12,439 nucleotides of DNA from Chromera velia. Its lineage: Eukaryota > Sar > Chromeraceae. The DNA is taken from positions 2,501 to 14,939 of the forward strand of contig JAHBMJ010002627.1 of the NCBI GenBank assembly GCA_018398765.1, read 5' to 3'. Shown here piece by piece: positions 1-8,106 of the stretch (position 1 is its first letter; each line of letters starts with the position of its first letter). The position numbers and the translations under genes were made by a program. Under the pieces are notes generated by a model. It worked only from the letters and a program-made list of their open reading frames with translations, searched no databases and had not been told where the DNA came from.

Positions 1-285
1 TCATGTTGACATGATGTTGTACTTAAACATTTATTTATGTGTAATCGAATTTTTTTTTAAAAAAATGTAGATATAATATTATGCATTATTATAATTGAAT
101 GCTAAAAGAACTCAGAAATTGAAATCTCCTGACACTAACAGGTTCAGCTTCAATTTTTTCTTTAATATTAATTTTATCTTAAAAGAATCACGTTTTAAAG
201 AATGTCTATTTAATTTAAAAGTATATAAACAACGTTGAAATACTATAAAACATCCTATATTTCAAAGTCCGAAATGATGTTAAAG
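1..285. other. AT-rich flank, no gene seen
   Basis: This stretch is strongly AT-rich with short A and T runs and no convincing coding frame on either strand. Composition changes sharply near 285, where pyrimidine-rich and more GC-rich DNA begins. I read that change as the approximate 5' edge of the inserted LINE; it is an inference, not a mapped junction. Confidence 0.5.
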
Positions 286-301
286 TCCGGTAGGTCTCAT
301 T

Positions 302-611
302 ATGTCATACGTTTTTCCCTTCTTTTCTTCTTCTTCCTTTTTCTGTCCAGTCTTCCCTTCCACTCTCCTGGATGAGCCCTCGCCTCTCAACTTTGTTGTT
401 CCTGCTCCTTCTCCACCTATTTCACTTCCATTTCCCAATGGCACCCCCTCCTTTTTGCTCCTCCTTATCCTCTCTGCCTGTTGTTCAAGCGGCCTGCGGA
501 CCAAGTTACGGTGTTCCTTATGGTGCTTCTTTCTTCTCCCCAGCTTCCTCTCTCCCTCTCCCTCCGCCCATCCGTTCTTGTTCTGCTTTTTCTTTCCTAC
601 CCCCCCCTGCA
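302..611 (+). repeat. Pyrimidine-rich tract, possible LINE 5' leader
   Basis: The plus strand is dominated by TTC, TCC and CCT runs. The open frames here on both strands are low-complexity products of this bias and are not called as genes. The position, between the composition change near 285 and the first purine-rich ATG at 620, fits an untranslated leader of the LINE. The strand bias flips to purine-rich from about 610 to 800. Confidence 0.45.
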
Positions 612-814
612 CAGAGAATATGGAAAGGGGGAGCAGCAGTCAAACAGACAGGTCTCAGGTAGCAAATTGGGGGATGGAGAGAAAAGTAAAGGGAGAGGGA
701 GATATGATGCAAAGGAGAGAAATGAAAAGGGAGAGAAAGGTAAGGAAAAGCCCGACAAGCAGGGCCGCAACAGACGGGGGGGGAATCGTGAAGGGAGATC
801 ATATTGTAACCTAG

Positions 815-955
815 GTTGTAGGTTGTAACTGCAAGGCCTTAGCAGACGGATGTCGTCTGTCATTCAGATGCTCATGTGCTAGAGGGTCGGAATCTCTCCC
901 AGCAAGACCCTGCACCAATTGCGACTGTCTTAAAAAGGGGTGCTGCAATAACCCC
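815..955 (+). other. Cysteine-rich CXC (Tesmin/TSO1-like) domain in the LINE frame
   Basis: Ten cysteine codons lie at 824, 830, 851, 869, 875, 911, 920, 926, 941 and 944. The spacing is C-x-C-x6-C-x5-C-x-C-x11-C-x2-C-x-C-x4-C-C-N-N, with Lys after the first CxC. That resembles one CXC repeat of the Tesmin/TSO1 (CRC) DNA-binding family: CxC, C, CxC, C-x(2-3)-CxC, then a Cys followed by Asn. Zinc or DNA binding is inferred from that resemblance only. The frame is open from here into the endonuclease with no stop until 2162. An in-frame TAG at 812 lies just upstream. Confidence 0.6.
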
Positions 956-1396
956 TTAAATAGAAAGAATCCCAAATCTGTCCCTCGACGAGAGCTGTGT
1001 GAAGACAGACAACAAGAAAGAGAACGCTATAGGAGGAGACGTGAGCGTGACTTTCTGTCTTCACCCTCCCCGTCTTTCTCTTCTTCTGCCTCTGATTCTT
1101 CCTTCTCCTCTTCTAGATCTTCTGATGACAGGGATGAGGAGGACCGAGACCTCATTCACAGAGGCTTACGCTCTTCCGCAAGAATTCGTGCAGTGAGGGG
1201 GGGTAAGGGGATAAAGAGACAGTATCTAGGAGAGTATGAGATCTGGAGAAATGGTGCACGTGACTTTGCTTGGATAAAGGCAGGTGACCTAACGAGGAGT
1301 GAAAAGCTTATGGTCTGCGTCTTTTGGGCTGCACGCAGAGCAACTAATGGTCTCGCAAGGAGGAAAGAGCAACACTCGCATCATACGTCTTCTCTA

Positions 1397-1531
1397 GCGT
1401 CTTCTTCTTCGTCTTCCTCCTCTTCTTCTTCTTCTTCTTCTTCTCCTTCTTCTTCTTCTTCCTCTTTTTCTTCTTCCTCTTCTATTTCTTCTTCTTCTTC
1501 TTCTTCTTCTTCTTCTTCTTCTTCTTCTTCT

Positions 1532-1574
<43 letters not shown>

Positions 1575-1591
1575 CTTCTTCTTCTTCTTCT

Positions 1592-1626
<35 letters not shown>

Positions 1627-1629
1627 TCG
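1397..1629 (+). repeat. Trinucleotide microsatellite coding Ser/Ala tract
   Basis: Runs of TCT/TTC with TCC interruptions flank eleven GCT units at 1538-1570. In the LINE frame this reads as long serine runs with an eleven-alanine block. The length preserves the frame between the CXC domain and the endonuclease, so the expansion happened in whole triplets. It may have been a flexible linker in the live protein, or may have grown after inactivation. Confidence 0.9.
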
Positions 1630-2829
1630 TGATCTTGAGGACTCAGATCTGGTAGTGCTTTTTCATGAGTTGTTTAAGGAATCGGCGGCTTCTTCCACTT
1701 CTTTTTCTTCTTCCTCTCCTTCTTCGCTTCTTCTTTTTTTCCTCTCGCCTGCTTTGCATCCCCCTCCTACCGAGTATACATCAGTAAACAACAAGAAAAT
1801 AGCGGTGGGAGGTAGAGAGCTTTCGATCCTGATGGTGAATGGAGGAAGCCTTGCCTCCCAAATCTCTAACGGAACGCTCGACTCCTGGCTTGTCAGACTT
1901 TTTCTCACATGGAAGGCACACATCGTGGTTCTAACGGCGATATACATCCCTACACAGCCTGTAAACACCTCCACACACACAAGTAAAAACTTCAGTCACC
2001 GAAAGTGGTTGAGAAAGAAAGCAGGGATGGGGTCTTTGCAGGCAGCCAAAGTAAAAGATGTAAACACAGGGGGGGTCTGCATTCTTATATATAAAAGTCT
2101 CTTGAACGTTTTAAAATCTTTCTGGGACCTGGTTGGGCCAAGCATGGTACGTCTGTCAGTTTAAGTGTCTCTTCAAAAGGAGGGGGGTCAAAGTGATGTG
2201 TGCAAGCTCCATGTGTTCGGCTTATATCTCCTTGGAGAAAACTCAAGCATCAGAGAAAAAGACAGGCATGCCCTTAAGACAGAATGGAATGGCATAATCG
2301 ATGCTGTCTGCCAAATCCCCCTCAATGAACTCAGAATCGTTACTGGGAACTTCAACGGGCACCTGGGGGAAAGGGTGCCGCAAGGTATCACGTGGGATCG
2401 AAAGTTAGAGCTGGTGGGAGAAGAAGAGGAAGAAGTGATTGAAGGGCTCTCAAGATCGTCTGAATATAGCAGCAAAAGAATCGGGCCAAATGAACAGGGT
2501 AAGTGGGTGCTTTCATTTTATAAAAAATCGAATCTGTTGCCAATCTATGGTCTTTCCCTTTGTTGTGAAAAAGAAAACGTGAACGTATCCTTCCCAGGTC
2601 CATGCACTTACTTTTCTGGAGGGCACATGACCGCTATTGATTAAAATTTTCTTCCTGGTTGATCCGTCCTTCTTGAAGGCCTAGAGCTCCTTCGAAGTCC
2701 AAAGAGACACTGACTTTGCCCCTCAGCACTCTTCTGTCTCTTTTTCTTTTTTTCTTGATTCTTCTTTATCTGACTTCTCCCCCTCTTCCCCTGACATTCC
2801 CCATAAACTTTTTTTCAAGAAGAAATAAG

Positions 2830-3926
2830 GATGAACTCTCTCCCCCCGCTTTTGAAGGTAAACAGGGTGGATCCCATATCTGACAAAGAGCTTGCACCTC
2901 TGGCGTTAGCGGTTAAGCAATTCACTGAAAAAGTCTACCCTGGTTTATAGGAATCTAACCTTTTAGCGCTACAGAGAATGAACCTGTCGCTTCCGTTTAT
3001 TGCTCCTCCTCCACCCTCCCCTCCCCCTGAACCCGTCCCTCCTCCCGAACCTCCTCCTCCTGCTTCTCCTCTTTCTCTTATGGCCCCTCTTGTCAAAAGG
3101 TCTGTCTCCTAGAACAGCTTGAAAGGTTAGACCAAACTTGGGAGGAAGTTTTGGCCGCCAGCAAGGTTGGGGAGTCTAAGGACGCAGCGAAGCCTAGAAA
3201 GAGAGAGAAAAGGCAGGCCTCAGCCAGACAACTGTGGTGGGACGACGATTGTACGGTGATGAAGTTAAGGGTAAGAAAGGCAGAAAAACAGGCAAAAGAC
3301 GTACCAAACCGCTTGCATCCGGCTTACAAAGAACTACTTAAGATAAGACGACAGCAAAAGCGCCTCTTTGCGTCAAAACGAAGGAAACATCAGCAAGCTC
3401 TGGCAGTATAGCTAGCAAGAGAGGCAACATACGAACCAGCAAAGATCTGGCAATGGTGTAGGAAGTCTAAAAGCGAGGAAAATGGGGGAGTGAAACCATC
3501 TGCTGATTCTTTCTCTCGTTTCTGGGCTGGTGTGTTTAAGGGAGACGGTCTTGCCCCCACCCTTGCTGGCCCTGTGTTCCCCCCTCCTTCTTCCCCCGCT
3601 TTTTCTCTGCATATGGTAGAGGCCGGAAACCCTGAAAGGAATAGACGTGAATAAGGCTGCCGGTCTTGATGGAATCGCCCCTGAACATCTCGCTCTTTGC
3701 TTCAAAAACTCAACCCTTTCTCGCTTTCTCCTCTTTGTCTTCTTTAATTTGTTTCATTCTTTTTCCTTTTGGCCATGTAGATGGAACATCCTGAGGATTA
3801 CTCCAGTATCGAAGGGCCCTCCTTCCTTTGATTGCAATGAATGGAGGCCCATTCATATTGTTGGTCTTCTAGGTAAGGTTTTTGCTCTTCTTATGGCCAC
3901 ATATTCGCCTTCGTAAAGAGACGACT
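2830..3926 (+). pseudogene. LINE ORF, middle: linker and start of reverse transcriptase
   Basis: This part carries the region between endonuclease and reverse transcriptase. A proline-rich stretch lies at about 3000-3085. From about 3151 a Lys/Arg-rich segment contains WWDDDC (3235-3252), the WWD/E-x-C type motif commonly seen in APE-LINE linkers, and the frame runs on after a TAG at 3409 as KIWQWCRKSK and FSRFWAGVF. The reverse transcriptase begins at about 3650 with NKAAGLDGIAPEHL, then WRPIHIVGLLGKVFALLMAT at 3844-3902. One frameshift sits near 3900, after which IRLRKE reads up to the nested element. Joining 3926 directly to 5113 keeps this last frame open into IDERQLGFRRG, the expected next reverse transcriptase motif, which shows that 3927-5112 was inserted into one continuous gene. 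Several stops and frame changes make it non-functional. Confidence 0.8.
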
Positions 3927-3982
3927 CACCCTACCGTCTAGTAACGCTTGACAACGAGGTGAATCGCCTCTACATATCAGGT
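3927..3982 (+). repeat. Left terminal inverted repeat of the nested element
   Basis: This is 56 bp starting CACCCTACCG and containing GAATCGCCTCTACAT. It matches the complement of 5056-5112 with about six differences and a one-base indel, by eye. Confidence 0.9.
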
Positions 3983-3993
3983 CATAGATGAAT

Positions 3994-4078
3994 GATTAGC
4001 CTCTATATATCATAATTAATAACATTGTCAGCAACTGTCTTGTCTCATGCGTGGACCTTGTACATGGGGAGGCTAATC
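3994..4078. repeat. Subterminal inverted repeat inside the nested element
   Basis: GATTAGCCTC at 3994-4003 is the exact complement of GAGGCTAATC at 4069-4078. It lies just inside the left terminus and could form an 85-nt stem-loop. No matching pair was noticed near the right end. Confidence 0.6.
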
Positions 4079-4536
4079 AAAAATGCTAGACCACTAAACA
4101 TTTATGCTAGGCAACTGAATAATAATGCCCGGCATCCTTAACATTCGATCAAAAATGTTAAGCTGTCAAGCATTTATACTAGAATGTTATAAACTTGTCT
4201 AAAACCACCGAACGATATTAATTTTATATATTAGGTCTTTATATTTCTCAAATATTTATATAAAAATGCTATAAATTAATTAATATTTCTTTTTAAAAAA
4301 ATATTTTTAATTAACTATAAGCTATATAGTTTGTTCATAATTTTAATTTTTGTTTTAACATTCAATGTTTAATTAATCTCACAAAAAATTATAAAAAAAA
4401 AAATAAAAAAAAAATATAACTAGTTCCTACATATGGATATATAATAAAAATATAGGTCTGACACACCTCCTTTGAATCGTTTGATGATTTTGCCACTGTC
4501 AGACTCTCAGAAACGCAGTGCAAGAGGTTTTTTCCT

Positions 4537-4678
4537 TCCTCCTCTCTCTAATTTTTTCCTTCCTTCCTTTTTTCTTTCATTCATTCCTTCTTTCCTTCCT
4601 TCCTTGCTTCCTTCTTTCCTTCTTTCCTTCCTTCTTTCATTCATTCATTCATCCATTTATCTATTCATTCATTCATTT
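4537..4678. repeat. CCTT / ATTC pyrimidine microsatellite
   Basis: Imperfect CCTT units grade into ATTC units. The two overlapping open frames here (Phe/Leu/Ser-rich) are products of the repeat and are not genes. The tract lies inside the nested element. Confidence 0.85.
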
Positions 4679-5055
4679 GGATAGAGAAGGTTCAAAGAAA
4701 AAAAAGATAGAAAAGAGTGAACTTGATACTACTAGTGCATTAAACAATAAATTACAAATAAATTAGGCTATCATAATATCATATAATATCTATAAAACAA
4801 TCAACAACATTCATAAACGCTATAAACATAATGTATGACTGAATTTAAAAATGCTAGGCATCCTTTCATAAATGGTAGACTAGATGATACTAGAGGTAAG
4901 ACTGCTTACCATCAATGTTAGACCGTCATTAATTAGATGCATGACAAACCTGGTCTAGGTTGATAACCTGATGCATGGCGGTCTTGGACTAGATTAGTAA
5001 CCTAGACATAGCAATGCTATTCATTTTTGTAAGACCTCTTTAGATGAGGTACTGA

Positions 5056-5112
5056 ACCTCAACATGTAGAGGCGATTCACGTCGTTGTCAAACGTTGCTA
5101 GACGGTAGGGTG
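5056..5112 (-). repeat. Right terminal inverted repeat of the nested element
   Basis: This is 57 bp containing ATGTAGAGGCGATTC and ending CGGTAGGGTG, the complement of the left terminus. LINE coding sequence resumes immediately after it. Confidence 0.9.
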
Positions 5113-6930
5113 AAGAGGATCGATGAGAGACAGTTAGGCTTCAGGAGGGGCGTGGGGATACGGGAAGCGTTCGCGTCCCTCTCTTCTCTCATTTTTTAGT
5201 CTAAACACAAAAAAGAACCCCTCATCACAGCATTTGTAGACTTTTCCAAAGCTTTTGATACAGTGCCCAGAGAGAAAATGTTAGAGAGACTGAAGGATGA
5301 AGGGGTCAGTCAGGCAGACATCCACATGATTCATTCCATGTACTGTAATGTTGCTGCAAGGGTTGATGGGGGGAACAAGTGCTTATCAGAGGGAGCAGGT
5401 GTGAAGCAGGGTGATCCTCTTTCTCCTCTTCTTTTTCTCCTGTTTATAAACAATTTACACAAAGCCCTCAGCTCTGAGAACCAACAGCTGAGTGGTAATG
5501 AAGGAAGGAGCGCTTTGAAACCTGTCAAGCTTTCCACAACTCTAATAGAGAGTATTGGTTATGCTGATGACCTTGTGTTGTTTGCCCACAGTGCTGCAGA
5601 CCTGCAAGAGAGACTCCGGCGCCTCGAGGTATACTGCAATGAACACGGACTCACGGTAAACTTAAAAAAAAAAAAGATCCTTCGTCTATCCTCCCCTGAT
5701 CCTCTCATTGATCCCGCTTCCCCTTCTATTTTTAATGGAAGGCCAGTTGAGTATGTTGATAAATACAAATACCTCGATAACTGGATCTTTGAAGGGGGGG
5801 ATCTATCTAAAACTGTGAAAGCAAGAATTGAATCGGCAGAAAGGGCACTGGAGTATATATTTGGAACTCTTTCTTCAATTGGTTTCGTTTCTTCTTTTTC
5901 TCGAATTCAACTGTTCAAAGCTCTTTGGGTGCCCGTTGCAATGTTTGGCCTTGAAGCCTTTCCTCTCAGGCAGTTAGATGTTCAATACCTCGATACATTG
6001 CAACTTTGTTTTGTTTGCTGGTCATTTGGTTTGTCCCATAACTCTTTTGTCTCGCCCTCTCTTCATTCTTTTGGTTTGGAACGTTTTGGCTGTCTGCTTG
6101 TAAAACAAGTAGCCAGCTTCTTTTAGTCTCTCAAATCTATAGAACGCGCCTTGCCCACGGCTGTATGGGAGGCGTGCATCACTGGTTCTAGTGCCTCCTT
6201 TGTATCCCCCACCAAACGTCTGGCTATGCCTCTTGACAATTCTCTCCTGGAAGACACGAATGAGCCACGCTAAGAAAAACTAAAAAAGAAGGGGAAATAT
6301 AAACGGAAAGAGACGTGTCGCAAGATCCAGATGAACCAATGGCTTAGGGAATAGGCTAGAAGGCAGGAAGGCAGCAGGAATAGAGACAGAATCTTCTATC
6401 CCCGTGCTGCTTTCACTGATTTCCAAAGAGAGAACCCTTCCAGACAGAGGCTCTCCATGCTCCTCCTAGCAGAAAGGAAATGGCAGTCATATCCGTCAGA
6501 CACAGGAAACGATCTGCACATACGCACGCTGTCCCCTTGTCTTTTTAAATCCTCTGTAAACATCCGCCCTCTCCTGAGAGTGATAACGGGTGGTTATGTG
6601 CAATGGGGGGAGCTAGAGAAGACCTGCTCGGCTTGCTCTGGCAAAAAAGTTTGTGATGAGATCCACTTGCTCATGGAATGTGCAGACACAGAGAGGGAAA
6701 GACAGAAGCTTGACAAAATTATCAGCAGAATAAAAGAGCGCACGCCCATTGAGAAACGGGTGGAAATTATACAATGGGTGGCTGCCTCAGCTGGTAGGGG
6801 AGTAGGGGAGAATGAAAAGAAAGTCTGAGAGATGATCGCTCTTATTTCATTGTTCCAGCCTCTGGCGGGCATGAAGGCGGTTGAGGAGTGTATAGCTAAA
6901 TTGGAGAGAGTTCATATTGATATGTGCTAA
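5113..6930 (+). pseudogene. LINE ORF, 3' half: reverse transcriptase and C-terminal CCHC
   Basis: One frame from 5116 to the TAA at 6928 is broken by TAG at 5197, TAG at 6124, TAA at 6271, TAG at 6352 and TGA at 6826. In order it shows IDERQLGFRRG (from 5119), AFVDFSKAFDTVPREKM (about 5230-5280; catalytic Asp in FVDF), GVKQGDPLSPLLFLLFIN (from 5399), YADD (5560-5571), GLTVNLKKKKI, the thumb-like VEYVDKYKYLDNWIFEGGD, and FKALWVPVAMFGLEAF. The C-terminal part has a zinc knuckle with Cys at 6625, 6634 and 6679, His at 6664, and an extra Cys at 6652 (C-x2-C-x9-H-x4-C), as in several APE-LINE clades. Reverse transcriptase copies element RNA at the nicked target. Catalytic residues in the polymerase core look intact; the stops are what kill it. 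Reading past the TGA at 6826 gives a plausible tail ending at 6930, which I take as the original C-terminus. Confidence 0.88.
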
Positions 6931-6977
6931 TAGATCAATGCGCTAGGTCAACAAACCAATATTGCATGTCATGCCCC

Positions 6978-7022
6978 GTGGTTGGCCAGAGCCTAAGTGG
7001 TGGGTCAGCAGCTTTAACCACC
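6978..7022 (+). promoter_or_regulatory. Predicted 3' UTR hairpin of the LINE
   Basis: GTGGTT at 6978-6983 is complementary to AACCAC at 7016-7021, and GGTGG at 6999-7003 to CCACC at 7018-7022. These are alternative pairings next to the tail. Many LINEs have a 3' stem-loop recognised by their own reverse transcriptase; that role is inferred here from position only. Confidence 0.5.
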
Positions 7023-7023
7023 T

Positions 7024-7051
7024 CAATTCAATTCAATTCAATTCAATTCAA
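7024..7051 (+). repeat. (CAATT)n tail marking the LINE 3' end
   Basis: There are five CAATT units plus CAA. A short tandem tail rather than poly-A is typical of several LINE clades and fixes the 3' boundary and orientation of the element. Confidence 0.85.
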
Positions 7052-7092
7052 ACTTACAAGTTATTATGTTAAATAAGGATTAAATAACGAAT

Positions 7093-7143
7093 GATGATGG
7101 ATGAGCACTGACGTGAAGCTAAGCTTACTAACTTATAAGTAAC
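7093..7143 (+). repeat. Weak dispersed repeat R, copy 1
   Basis: It aligns without gaps to 12053-12103, with 36 of 51 positions identical by eye. The best part is GCTTACTAACTTA followed by AAGTA. Two such copies in 12 kb may be an old repeat or a chance match in AT-rich DNA. Confidence 0.4.
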
Positions 7144-7183
7144 ACTATCATTAAGCTGCAAAATTGGATCTGATTTTACTCAA

Positions 7184-7197
7184 TACCAGTCTGAGAC
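7184..7197 (+). repeat. 14-bp direct repeat TACCAGTCTGAGAC, copy 1
   Basis: It is identical to 7681-7694, which begins three bases after SINE-like copy A ends. The pair encloses 483 bp and is a candidate target site duplication. Confidence 0.7.
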
Positions 7198-7384
7198 CTT
7201 AACAAAATAAGGTTTGCTACACACATGCTAGGCATTTTTCTAGACAAAATAGACCAGTTCACAACAAATTAATAAAAACGAAAAGGCAAGTGCGTATAAC
7301 ACGGCCTAACGGAACTAAACTTTGAGTATTTTTTCTTCTGCAAGACGCGGGATTATGACTTGAAGTTCAAAGTGTGTAATGAAA

Positions 7385-7677
7385 GTGTTGCGTGCCGCCG
7401 TGGTTGTAGAACATACACACAGTCTATATTCTTACTTTGTTGGGCCAGGATTCATATCCGGGACCGTACTGGGTATTTAACTCATCCGTCCTCGACGTAT
7501 TGCATTTATCCGCTTCATCCAATGCGTTCGATAAATCGACCGAATTAACGTCTTTTATCTGGCTTTCGTTCTATTCCTCTGTCTAACAGTCCTTAGACTC
7601 TGAATGACGGCCGAGCCCTAGGTGCACCTCTATATTGTCTTTATATCTGTTTAGCACCATCATTGTAGTACACAACA
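7385..7677 (+). mobile_element. SINE-like dispersed repeat, copy A
   Basis: This 293-bp unit aligns end to end with 11385-11690, needing one 13-bp gap and showing about 34 substitutions (about 88% identity, by eye). Near its 5' end are a tRNA-like A box (TGCCGCCGTGG at 7393-7403, followed by TTGTAGAACA) and a B box (GGATTCATATCC at 7448-7459, compared with GGTTCGANTCC). That arrangement suggests a tRNA-derived SINE transcribed by RNA polymerase III. The boxes are imperfect and no simple-repeat tail is visible, so the repeat is certain but the SINE label is an inference. Copy A is richer in T and A at differing sites than copy B. Confidence 0.75.
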
Positions 7678-7680
7678 TGG

Positions 7681-7694
7681 TACCAGTCTGAGAC
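7681..7694 (+). repeat. 14-bp direct repeat TACCAGTCTGAGAC, copy 2
   Basis: Second copy of 7184-7197, placed directly after the SINE-like copy A as a 3' target duplication would be. Confidence 0.7.
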
Positions 7695-7984
7695 TTGGTT
7701 TGTTCAATCCACTTTTTTTTTCAAGCAGACTCACCAGACTTATTCGTGTAAGACTCTGGGTCATAGCCTTCTGCTCTCAATTTCCGAAGATGCTAGCCAC
7801 TGCCTCAACGTATATTAACCTTTGCTTTTACCCTGAAAGCAGCCTCTCCATGGCTTCTTCATTCTCGATGTGACTTTTTTGCAAACTGCAGACGCACTGC
7901 GTATCCTTTTCTCAGTTATGCCGTCTAGCTCATACGGTTATGCTCCGCTTTTCTTTCCTTTTGAAATTGAAACTATTCAACTAG
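7695..7984. other. Spacer with no supported gene
   Basis: Composition is mixed, with a T run near 7712. A frame from ATG 7918 to TGA 8041 reads plausibly (for example FEIETIQLVWGDLL) and may be an out-of-frame part of the coding-like region that follows, but no family is recognised. Confidence 0.35.
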
Positions 7985-8097
7985 TATGGGGAGATCTTCT
8001 CCTCACTCCCTGTGTATCATGCCATCAACCTCTCTTCCTTTGACAACCGCTATCTGGATCAAAGCAGGCCTTTCATCGGCTCACCTTTCTTTGGTCA

Positions 8098-8106
8098 TTT
8101 CCTTAC
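8098..8106 (+). repeat. Target site duplication, left copy
   Basis: TTTCCTTAC lies immediately before the element start and matches the right copy at 8 of 9 bases. Confidence 0.8.

Larger units (their letters stand above)
620..2782 (+). pseudogene. LINE ORF, 5' half: CXC-like domain, Ser-rich tract and APE endonuclease
   Basis: One frame runs from an ATG at 620 to 2641, broken by TAG at 812, TAA at 2162 and TAA at 2642; the endonuclease then continues one frame over to about 2782. The N-terminus is basic (many Lys/Arg), followed by ten cysteines at 824-946, an Arg- and Ser/Asp-rich segment, a motif EYEIWRNGARDFAW near 1225, and a Ser/Ala tract at 1397-1629. Endonuclease signs are ILMVNGG near 1830, HIVVLTAIYIP near 1920-1950, IVTGNFNGHLG near 2336-2368, and CTYFSGGHMTAID ending at 2641. 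An SDH-like motif survives only as APQH ending at 2729. In active APE endonucleases these positions are normally an acidic residue after 'VLT', GDFN, and SDH. Here the first is Ala (codon 1937) and the Asp of GDFN is Asn (codon 2348), so the nuclease is dead as read. The start at 620 is the first ATG after the pyrimidine tract, but with the TAG at 812 it is tentative. Confidence 0.8.
3927..5112. mobile_element. 1186-bp non-autonomous terminal-inverted-repeat element nested in the LINE
   Basis: The element begins CACCCTACCGTCTAG and ends with the complement CTAGACGGTAGGGTG. The inverted repeats extend about 57 bp with only a few mismatches. Its body is AT-rich, contains a pyrimidine microsatellite at 4537-4678, and has no transposase frame. 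It splits the LINE reverse transcriptase between KVFALLMAT...IRLRKE and RIDERQLGFRRG. No clear target duplication abuts the ends: AAGAG at 3916-3920 and 5113-5117 is the only short match and is not symmetric to the element. The superfamily is therefore unresolved. Motifs of the type ATGCTAGRC recur near both ends (about 4083, 4105 and 4851). Confidence 0.88.
285..7051 (+). mobile_element. Decayed non-LTR (LINE) retrotransposon
   Basis: Read 5' to 3', the element shows a leader, a CXC-like cysteine domain, a serine-rich tract, an APE-type endonuclease, a linker with a WWD motif, a reverse transcriptase with KAFDTV, GVKQGDPLSPLL and YADD motifs, a C-terminal CCHC knuckle, a 3' hairpin and a (CAATT)n tail. 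This order (endonuclease, reverse transcriptase, C-terminal zinc knuckle, simple-repeat tail) is that of APE-type LINEs; I cannot place it in a clade without a tree. In-frame stops seen at 812, 2162, 2642, 3409, 5197, 6124, 6271, 6352 and 6826, several frame changes and a nested 1186-bp element show it is inactive. The 3' end is well placed at the tail. The 5' end is only an estimate from composition. A shared ATGTTAAA at 277-284 and 7066-7073 is a weak candidate target duplication. Confidence 0.9.
7052..7384. other. AT-rich spacer between LINE and SINE-like copy
   Basis: No coding frame is supported. It holds one copy of a weak dispersed repeat (7093-7143), the palindrome ACTTATAAGT at 7131-7140, and the first copy of a 14-bp direct repeat (7184-7197). 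Confidence 0.5.

Noticed and set aside
302-814. Overlapping open frames of 96-170 codons on both strands in the first kilobase
   Set aside because: Before about 610 they are low-complexity products of pyrimidine or purine strand bias. Only the part from 620 is kept, as a tentative LINE N-terminus.
4472-4766. Phe/Leu/Ser-rich open frames
   Set aside because: They are translations of the CCTT/ATTC microsatellite.
3916-5117. AAGAG at 3916-3920 and 5113-5117 as a target duplication of the nested element
   Set aside because: The left copy is six bases away from the inverted terminus and the right copy abuts it, so the match is asymmetric and only five bases long.
812-6828. Possible stop-codon reassignment, since five of nine in-frame stops are TAG
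   Set aside because: TAA and TGA also interrupt the same frames, and frameshifts and changed catalytic residues are present. Simple decay explains it.
277-7073. ATGTTAAA at 277-284 and 7066-7073 as LINE target duplication
   Set aside because: Eight bases in AT-rich DNA is weak, and the right copy lies about 14 bases beyond the tail.
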